Assembly: GCA_031383555.1 (NCBI GenBank)
Contig: JANMZR010000263.1
Span: 1 to 10,177, forward strand
From: JANMZR01 sp031383555
GTDB taxonomy: Bacteria > Bacteroidota > Bacteroidia > Cytophagales > Spirosomataceae
Direction: 5' to 3'
DNA length: 10,177 nucleotides
The position numbers were made by a program, and so were the translations under genes. Under the pieces are notes generated by a model. That model was not told the DNA's origin and ran no database searches. It worked only from the letters and a program-made list of their open reading frames with translations. Within the stretch, counting starts at the first letter, position 1. Each line of letters opens with the position of its first letter. Shown here piece by piece: positions 6,692-10,177 of this stretch.

Positions 6692-7207
6692 ATGCAAAGA
6701 AGAAACGCAGTAAAATCAATCACAACTGGCCTTGGCTTAGCTTTCACATTACCAACCTGGGCAAATAACTGGAACGAAGAAACAGTAAAACTCACCAATT
6801 CCATTTTTACAAAAATAGAAGAAAACACTTTGGCTGAGGTGGTAACTACCATCATTCCAGAAGGAGAATTACCTGGAGCAAAATCATTGGGTGTACCAAC
6901 CTACATCAATAAAATAGTATCAGATTGTTATGAGCCAAAAGCGCAAGCCGATTTTAAAATTGGTTTAGAAAATATTGAAAAAATAGCGCAATCCATTCAT
7001 TCTAAATCATTTACCGCCTGTGATACACCTGAAAGACTTTACGTATTAAAAGCCATGGAAGCATCGGGTGATAAAGATAAAAAAACTTTTTTCAATCAAA
7101 TAAAAAATATGACAATTCAGGGCTATACCACTCGTGAAAAAATTATGGTTGATCACCTTAAATATGTAATGGCACCTGGGCATTATTACGGCTGTGTGCC
7201 AGCTTAG
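6692..7207 (+). CDS. Gluconate 2-dehydrogenase subunit 3 family protein, Tat-exported small subunit
   Basis: A 171-aa protein of the Gluconate_2-dh3 family. The N-terminus MQRRNAVK followed by a hydrophobic stretch (to about A24) is a twin-arginine-type signal, although the R-R-N-A-V-K box is not a perfect consensus. Family blocks are IIPEGELPGAKSLGVPTYIN at 54-73 and the C-terminal GYTTREKIMVDHLKYV with APGHYYGCVP at 161-170. In sugar and gluconate dehydrogenases of this kind the small subunit is needed for folding and carries the signal-less FAD subunit across the membrane. In Caulobacter a LacC-type small subunit of this family works with the GMC subunit in lactose oxidation. The GMC gene follows 79 bp downstream, supporting the partnership. 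The family is well supported. The substrate is unknown. Confidence 0.88.
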   Translation: MQRRNAVKSITTGLGLAFTLPTWANNWNEETVKLTNSIFTKIEENTLAEVVTTIIPEGELPGAKSLGVPTYINKIVSDCYEPKAQADFKIGLENIEKIAQSIHSKSFTACDTPERLYVLKAMEASGDKDKKTFFNQIKNMTIQGYTTREKIMVDHLKYVMAPGHYYGCVPA

Positions 7208-7286
7208 TTTTGAGTTTTAATTAGTGCGTTCTGAGTACCAACTCTTTTACATTTCACATTTATTATATTTCTGTTTTACATTTAAA

Positions 7287-9002
7287 ATGACAAATTATAA
7301 TCATTCAATTAAAGCCAAAAACACTTACGATGCCATCGTAATTGGCTCAGGAATATCTGGTGGTTGGGCAGCTAAAGAGCTGTGCGATAGAGGGTTAAAA
7401 ACCCTTGTTCTCGAGAGAGGCCGTGATGTAAAACACGTGGTCGACTACCCTACAGCCATGAAAAACCCATGGGATTTTGAACACGGTGGCCAAGTGCCTT
7501 TGGAAAAACGAAAGGAATATTCGGCTCGTTTCATGAACGAGGCCACATTGCCTTGGGCTTTAAAGGCAAATGAACAACCAGTTATTCAAGAGAACCCTTT
7601 CACATGGACTCGTGGCTATCACGTAGGTGGCAAGTCGCTTATGTGGGCTCGCCAAACCCAACGTTGGAGCGATTTCGACTTTGAAGGCCCCGCTCGTGAC
7701 GGTTTTGCGGTAGATTGGCCGATTCGCTACAAAGATTTGGCGCCTTGGTATAGCCATGTTGAAAAATTTGCAGGTATTTCTGGAAATAAAGATGGTCTTG
7801 ACACATTGCCTGATGGCGAGTTTTTACCTCCCCTTCAACTAAGTTGCATTGAGGAACATTTCAAAAAGGAAATAGCTAAACATTATACCGATCGACACTT
7901 AATTCAAGGCCGTTGTGCACATATTACAGAGCCGCAAGCCATTCATAATGAGCAAGGTAGAGCGCAATGCCAAAATAGAAATCTTTGCAATAGAGGATGC
8001 CCATTGGGAGGCTATTTTAGCAGTAATGCCTCTACTTTGCCTTGGGCTGCCAAAACGGGCAAGCTCACTTTAAGGCCAAATGCTGTGGTGGAATCAATTA
8101 TTTATGACGAAAAAAGTGGGGGGCACCCAATGGCAAAGGCAAAAGGAGTGAGAATTATCGATAGTCTCAACAATCAAAGTTATGAGTATTTTGCTAAAAT
8201 TATTTTTGTAAACGCCTCTGCAATAAATAGTAATGCCATTTTATTGAACTCAAAATCTAATAGATTTCCGACTGGATTGGGGAACGATTCGGGCGTTTTA
8301 GGCAAATTTTTGACCTGGCACAATTACCGAGGCAAAGCAAGTGCCCAGCATGCAGGTTTCAAAGAATTTAAGACTGATGGCAAAAATCCAAGTAATGGTT
8401 ACATTCCTCGATTCAGAAATGTTTATAAGCAAGAAACCAACTTCTTACGAGGCTATGCGGTAGGTGTTGGTGGTGGCCGTGGCAACCAAGGCAGCCGAAG
8501 TTTGTTGGGTGAAGACCTGAAAGCCAGCCTGTTAAATCCGAAATTGGGTCATTGGAACTCATCCGCTTGGATGATGGGTGAGTGTGTGCCAGTAGAGCAA
8601 AATCACTTACGACTCTCCACCGAACTTAAAGATAAATATGGTATTCCTCAAATAATTCTTTCAGCCAAATGGCAAGAAAACGATGATAAAATGGTGTTAG
8701 ATTTTATCGAACAAATGAAAGACATGTACACAAAAGCAGGCTTTATAAACGTGCAAGCTAGCGACAGCCACTCCAACCCCGGCTCTGACATCCACGAAAT
8801 GGGTGGCTGCCGGATGGGTAAAGACCCTAAAACTTCCCTACTCAACGAGTGGAACCAGCTACACAATTGCAAAAACGTATTCGTAACCGACGGAGCCAGT
8901 ATGACCAGCACAGGCACCCAAAACCCATCTCTCACCTATATGGCACTAACAGCCAGAGCTGCCAACCATGCAGTGGATGAGCTAAAAACGAGGAATTTGT
9001 AG
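7287..9002 (+). CDS. GMC-family FAD oxidoreductase, probable sugar/polyol dehydrogenase large subunit
   Basis: A 571-aa flavoprotein of the glucose-methanol-choline family. It shows the FAD-binding GSGISGG at 20-26, LERG at 42-45 (E43 binds ribose), GYHVGGKSLMW at 110-120, a Cys cluster C228/C234/C238 typical of the gluconate dehydrogenase-like branch, and the catalytic pair H503 (DIHEMGGCRMG) and N546 (GTQNPSLT). It should oxidise a sugar or polyol hydroxyl and pass electrons to a cytochrome c or quinone. It has no signal peptide, so export probably depends on the twin-arginine small subunit encoded just upstream. No cytochrome c gene is in the window. Relatives in such pairs include gluconate 2-dehydrogenase, fructose and sorbitol dehydrogenases and glycoside 3-dehydrogenases, and I cannot choose between them. 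The ATG at 7287 is preferred over an in-frame GTG at 7224, because the family begins close to the Rossmann motif. Codon use is richer in G+C than in the lipoprotein genes. Confidence 0.92.
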   Translation: MTNYNHSIKAKNTYDAIVIGSGISGGWAAKELCDRGLKTLVLERGRDVKHVVDYPTAMKNPWDFEHGGQVPLEKRKEYSARFMNEATLPWALKANEQPVIQENPFTWTRGYHVGGKSLMWARQTQRWSDFDFEGPARDGFAVDWPIRYKDLAPWYSHVEKFAGISGNKDGLDTLPDGEFLPPLQLSCIEEHFKKEIAKHYTDRHLIQGRCAHITEPQAIHNEQGRAQCQNRNLCNRGCPLGGYFSSNASTLPWAAKTGKLTLRPNAVVESIIYDEKSGGHPMAKAKGVRIIDSLNNQSYEYFAKIIFVNASAINSNAILLNSKSNRFPTGLGNDSGVLGKFLTWHNYRGKASAQHAGFKEFKTDGKNPSNGYIPRFRNVYKQETNFLRGYAVGVGGGRGNQGSRSLLGEDLKASLLNPKLGHWNSSAWMMGECVPVEQNHLRLSTELKDKYGIPQIILSAKWQENDDKMVLDFIEQMKDMYTKAGFINVQASDSHSNPGSDIHEMGGCRMGKDPKTSLLNEWNQLHNCKNVFVTDGASMTSTGTQNPSLTYMALTARAANHAVDELKTRNL

Positions 9003-9032
9003 TTTGTTTTTTTGTTCAATTAACCAAAACTA

Positions 9033-9767
9033 TTATAACAAAGATGCAGAATCAACATCCAAAAATAAATGACAATTAGGATGATTTTTGAGCATTGTTG
9101 AAGGAAAAAGATTGCTAACTTCTTGTTGTAGCGTATTTTTCACAGCCAAGGCTTTTCTTGTTTCAGGAACGGCGCTTACAATAGTTTTAGACTTCATAAT
9201 CTGTGCCACAGACATCGTAATACATTTCTCTGGTACCTCATCAATAGTTTCAAACCAACCCTCACCAAATTGCTGCTGACGGCATGCTTCATTACTCAAG
9301 TCTACCACAAAATAGGGTTTTTGAGTCTCAAAATCGGCAGGTGGGTCATTGAAGGCGATATGCCCATTTTCGCCAATACCTACTAAGGCCATGTCAATTG
9401 GGTGCATTTCAATTATATCACTCAATTTTTTACAAACTTCCTCAGCATCAGTTTCTGCATTAATCAAAAAAGCATTTTTTAAAGGAGGTAATTTTTGTAA
9501 AAATCTCTCTTTCAAATACTTTCTAAAGCTAGCCTTATGGGTTTCGGGCATACCCACATATTCATCTAAATGAAACATGGTAACTTTGGCCCAATCAATA
9601 TTTGGTTCTAAAACTAATGCAGCCAAAGTAGAAAATTGGCTGGCCCCAGTTGCCAAAATAATATTCGCAACACCTTTTTCAGTAATTGCTTTTTTTATTG
9701 CCTCGGCAGCTACTTTAGTAGCTGTTTTTCCTAATTCCTCAATATTTTTTGATATAGTAATTTCCAT
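9033..9767 (-). CDS. nagB: Glucosamine-6-phosphate deaminase (NagB/6-phosphogluconolactonase superfamily)
   Basis: A 244-aa cytoplasmic enzyme that should convert glucosamine 6-phosphate to fructose 6-phosphate and ammonia in amino-sugar catabolism. It shows the phosphate loop LATGASQ at 38-44, FHLDEYVGMP at 65-74 (D68 corresponds to the proton-relay Asp of the family) and GIGENGHIAFNDPP at 130-143 with catalytic H136. E. coli NagB has D-G-H and F-N-E in this block, while here they are N134-G-H136 and F-N-D141. The Asn is common in short NagB proteins, and the FNDPP form is, from memory, typical of a Bacteroidota/Planctomycetes-like clade. The length matches the short, non-allosteric type. 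It is convergent with the GMC gene, with only 30 bp between the stops and no hairpin visible there. Upstream, only 37 bp separate the start from a long palindrome. A different amino-sugar phosphate substrate cannot be excluded. Confidence 0.9.
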   Translation of the reverse strand: MEITISKNIEELGKTATKVAAEAIKKAITEKGVANIILATGASQFSTLAALVLEPNIDWAKVTMFHLDEYVGMPETHKASFRKYLKERFLQKLPPLKNAFLINAETDAEEVCKKLSDIIEMHPIDMALVGIGENGHIAFNDPPADFETQKPYFVVDLSNEACRQQQFGEGWFETIDEVPEKCITMSVAQIMKSKTIVSAVPETRKALAVKNTLQQEVSNLFPSTMLKNHPNCHLFLDVDSASLL

Positions 9768-9804
9768 ATTTTGTTACATTTTTTTTGAAAATAATTGTAG
9801 AAGC

Positions 9805-9886
9805 GAATTAAGAGTTAAACATATTTAGAACTTAATTTCGTAGTTTACAAAATTTAAATTCGCCTAAACAGTGTAATTCGTGTCAA
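9805..9886 (+). repeat. Left outer arm of the palindrome (identical copy)
   Basis: This 82-bp arm includes GCCTAAACAGTGTAATTCG, and its inner end is TGTCAA. It starts 38 bp upstream of the nagB start codon, so nagB's promoter lies in the short gap or inside this arm. One candidate box inside the arm (minus strand TATGTTTA) resembles TAnnTTTG but lacks a well-spaced -33 partner. Confidence 0.85.
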
Positions 9887-10095
9887 TCAAATCTTCTCTA
9901 ATCATTGTGAAACTAAGTAGCATTAATAAAATGTGTACAGCTTTGAAATTGATGTTAAAGCAATTCTTTTTTTTAATATTAAAAATACAATTGATAAATT
10001 TAATACTTAATTGAGAATTTTAAATGCTGTAAATTCAAAGCTGTGCACATTTTATTAACGGTATATAGTTTAACAATGATTAGAGATGATTTTGG

Positions 10096-10177
10096 TTGAC
10101 ACGAATTACACTGTTTAGGCGAATTTAAATTTTGTAAACTACGAAATTAAGTTCTAAATATGTTTAACTCTTAATTC
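10096..10177 (-). repeat. Right outer arm of the palindrome (identical copy, reaches window end)
   Basis: This is the exact reverse complement of the left outer arm. Its end coincides with the end of the window, so whether the identity continues past it, and whether a target-site duplication or inverted-repeat tip exists, cannot be judged. Confidence 0.85.

Larger units (their letters stand above)
9805..10177. repeat. Long imperfect palindrome, 373 bp, with 82-bp identical outer arms
   Basis: Reading inwards from both sides, 9805-9886 is the exact reverse complement of 10096-10177 (82 of 82). Further in, the arms still match but with mismatches and a 1-bp indel: 9923-9947 pairs with 10034-10058 with one mismatch, and the symmetry continues to a centre at CAATTG (9988-9993). 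Each arm holds small nested symmetries, such as AATTAAG (9806-9812) with CTTAATT (9831-9837) and AATTTAAATT (9851-9860). There is no coding frame of note in it. The right arm ends at the last base, so the true outer boundary is unknown. It could be a fold-back or MITE-like element, two opposed copies of a dispersed intergenic repeat, or a structured RNA or DNA element. Confidence 0.88.

Noticed and set aside
7233..7248. Tiny hairpin GAGT-ACCA-ACTC followed by TTTT as a terminator between the two dehydrogenase genes
   Set aside because: A 4-bp AT-containing stem is too weak, and it would separate two subunits that should be co-expressed.
7245..7283. Direct repeat TTTTACATTT (7245-7254 and 7274-7283) as an operator
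   Set aside because: The copies are only 10 bp of AT-rich sequence, so chance is likely, and nothing else supports binding.
7224..7286. GTG-initiated 21-residue extension of the GMC oxidoreductase
   Set aside because: The added residues look like translated spacer and not a recognisable signal peptide. The ATG at 7287 puts the FAD motif at the usual distance from the N-terminus.
9003..9032. Bidirectional terminator between the converging GMC and nagB genes
   Set aside because: The 30-bp gap has T-runs but no inverted repeat able to form a stem.

Overview
The window looks like chromosomal DNA from a member of the Bacteroidota, probably a Cytophagales- or Sphingobacteriia-like organism. The DNA is AT-rich, Shine-Dalgarno sequences are weak, and the gene types fit: a paired Gluconate_2-dh3 and GMC oxidoreductase, Bacteroidota-type lipoproteins, and a short NagB with GENGHIAFNDPP. 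This placement rests on gene content and composition, not on a marker gene.

Left edge (1-490). The 3' end of a HEPN-domain gene of the UPF0332 type runs in from outside the window. It is followed by a small GC-rich island (about 345-411) that is unlike its surroundings.

491-2636, minus strand. Two overlapping genes encode an extended short-chain dehydrogenase/epimerase-like protein (upstream) and a two-part GNAT-like acyltransferase (downstream). The pairing matches the reductase (CerR) and acyltransferase (bCerS) types of bacterial ceramide synthesis, so the pair may make sphingolipids. That role is inferred.

2637-2987. A 351-bp AT-rich spacer separates these from divergently transcribed genes.

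2988-6416, plus strand. A tight operon holds two paralogous lipoproteins of unknown function (175 and 545 aa) and a radical SAM protein with a SPASM-like C-terminal cysteine cluster. A 22-codon open frame abuts the radical SAM stop codon. I do not recognise this as a characterised system, and it is the least explained protein-coding part of the window.

6692-9002, plus strand. A twin-arginine small subunit (Gluconate_2-dh3 family) and a GMC flavoprotein probably form a periplasmic sugar or polyol dehydrogenase, with the small subunit carrying the large one through the Tat system.

9033-9767, minus strand. A glucosamine-6-phosphate deaminase (NagB family) converges on the GMC gene.

Right edge (9805-10177). 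A 373-bp palindrome has 82-bp outer arms that are identical, with divergence increasing towards the centre. It ends exactly at the last base of the window, so the window may stop at a repeat-induced contig break. No tRNA, rRNA, CRISPR array or transposase gene was seen.
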